From Candidatus Scalindua arabica (GTDB lineage Bacteria > Planctomycetota > Brocadiia > Brocadiales > Scalinduaceae): a DNA stretch of 41,554 nucleotides. The DNA lies in the NCBI GenBank assembly GCA_018263435.1, contig JAANXD010000087.1:1-41554 (forward strand). The letters run 5' to 3'. Below the pieces are notes generated by a model. The model saw only the letters and a list, made by a program, of their open reading frames with translations, searched no databases and was not told where the DNA came from. The stretch's first letter is position 1, and every line of letters starts with the position of its first letter. Below are positions 41,294 to 41,554 of this stretch, piece by piece. A program made the position numbers and the translations under genes.

Positions 41294-41371
41294 TACATCT
41301 GAAAAGCTAAATTAGTTAACTCAAAAACTACCTGCGGCAAGTATTTAACACTTTGACCATAAGTATTTGTA

Positions 41372-41554
41372 TCATTTTCTCATAAAGAAAAATCCAGAGG
41401 TTAGACCTATTAGAATACCGGGAATCAATCCTAAAAGGATATGGTTGCTGAGGTAGGAATAGATATTAATAGCAGTTGGTGTTAGAAAAACAATGGCTTT
41501 GTCCCACTTGTCATTTAAAAAAAACCAATCAATTGAAAACATATTTGTGTAGTC
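41372..41554 (-). CDS. Membrane protein, partial at window edge
   Basis: The minus strand is open from the window edge to a stop at 41372-41374. An internal ATG (41540-41542) opens MFSIDWFFLNDKWDKAIVFL, and a second hydrophobic helix 'ILLGLIPGILIGLTSGFFFMRK' closes the protein. It is either a 56-residue two-helix protein or the C-terminus of a larger one. The family is not recognised. Bases 41294-41371 between it and fbp show nothing. Confidence 0.5.
   Translation of the reverse strand, partial: DYTNMFSIDWFFLNDKWDKAIVFLTPTAINIYSYLSNHILLGLIPGILIGLTSGFFFMRK

Noticed and set aside
1-41554. CRISPR array
   Set aside because: No regularly spaced direct repeats of 25-40 bp with unique spacers were found; the only tandem direct repeat is the 13-bp pair at 37828-37853.

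Overview
This 41.5 kb window is AT-rich chromosomal DNA from a Gram-negative-type bacterium. The best guess is a planctomycete of the anammox order (Brocadiales, Candidatus Scalindua-like). That guess rests on a DUF1559-type pilin-like protein, lipid A genes (lpxD, lpxI) next to an O-antigen-ligase/TPR protein, a system II cytochrome c maturation pair, paired 2-hydroxyacyl-CoA-dehydratase-type proteins and many short intergenic palindromes. No rRNA or hallmark anammox gene is present, so the assignment is inference.

Layout. 0-6.3 kb: envelope genes (partial pilin-like gene, O-antigen ligase with TPR tail, and the minus-strand cluster CPBP protease-lpxD-lpxI). 6.66-8.35 kb: a complete insertion sequence with matching ends, followed by a ParE-type toxin-antitoxin pair. 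9-12.3 kb: resB-like, ccsA and a PpiC/SurA-like lipoprotein. 12.5-14 kb: pepA. 14-17.8 kb: an accessory patch with at least seven toxin-antitoxin loci, intact or in ruins (VapC relict, intact higBA, HigA-like orphan with a toxin relict, HicB orphan, truncated DUF2442, DUF104 relict, intact DUF6364-PIN pair), plus fragments of other genes. 17.8-24.3 kb: uvrA, a methyltransferase, dacB, a degenerate receiver domain, tmRNA with smpB, and tRNA-Leu(CAG). 24.7-29.4 kb: a protein quality-control cluster, groEL-hsp20-lon. 29.6-30.3 kb: a monocistronic gene whose product ends in a motif like the class III ribonucleotide reductase C-terminus. 30.5-32.5 kb: rpsT, a histone-deacetylase-family enzyme and an RNase HI with an N-terminal extension. 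32.5-34.2 kb: a second accessory patch (duplicated gene tail, relicts, MntA-like nucleotidyltransferase, DUF4160-DUF2442 pair). 34.4-37.7 kb: two genes for an ATP-driven [Fe-S] electron-transfer or dehydratase-type system, one of them an ATPase fused to a dehydratase-type subunit. 38-41.3 kb: def-fmt-DUF116 and fbp, then the edge of a membrane-protein gene.

How the genes fit together. Several housekeeping modules are compact and co-directional: CPBP-lpxD-lpxI with zero or short gaps, smpB immediately upstream of ssrA, hsp20 and lon 11 bp apart, and def-fmt-DUF116. Between them lie dispersed hairpin repeats. One family has GTAGCGGA...TCCGCTAC ends, with two good copies and one rearranged copy. 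A second is GC-rich and palindromic and has entered the coding sequence of the O-antigen ligase in frame.

The most interesting items are the stand-alone glycyl-radical-like protein (29845-30288), the fused ATPase/dehydratase system (34390-37728) and the toxin-antitoxin graveyard (14.0-17.8 kb). All functional statements come from reading the sequence and recalling families; no database search was run.
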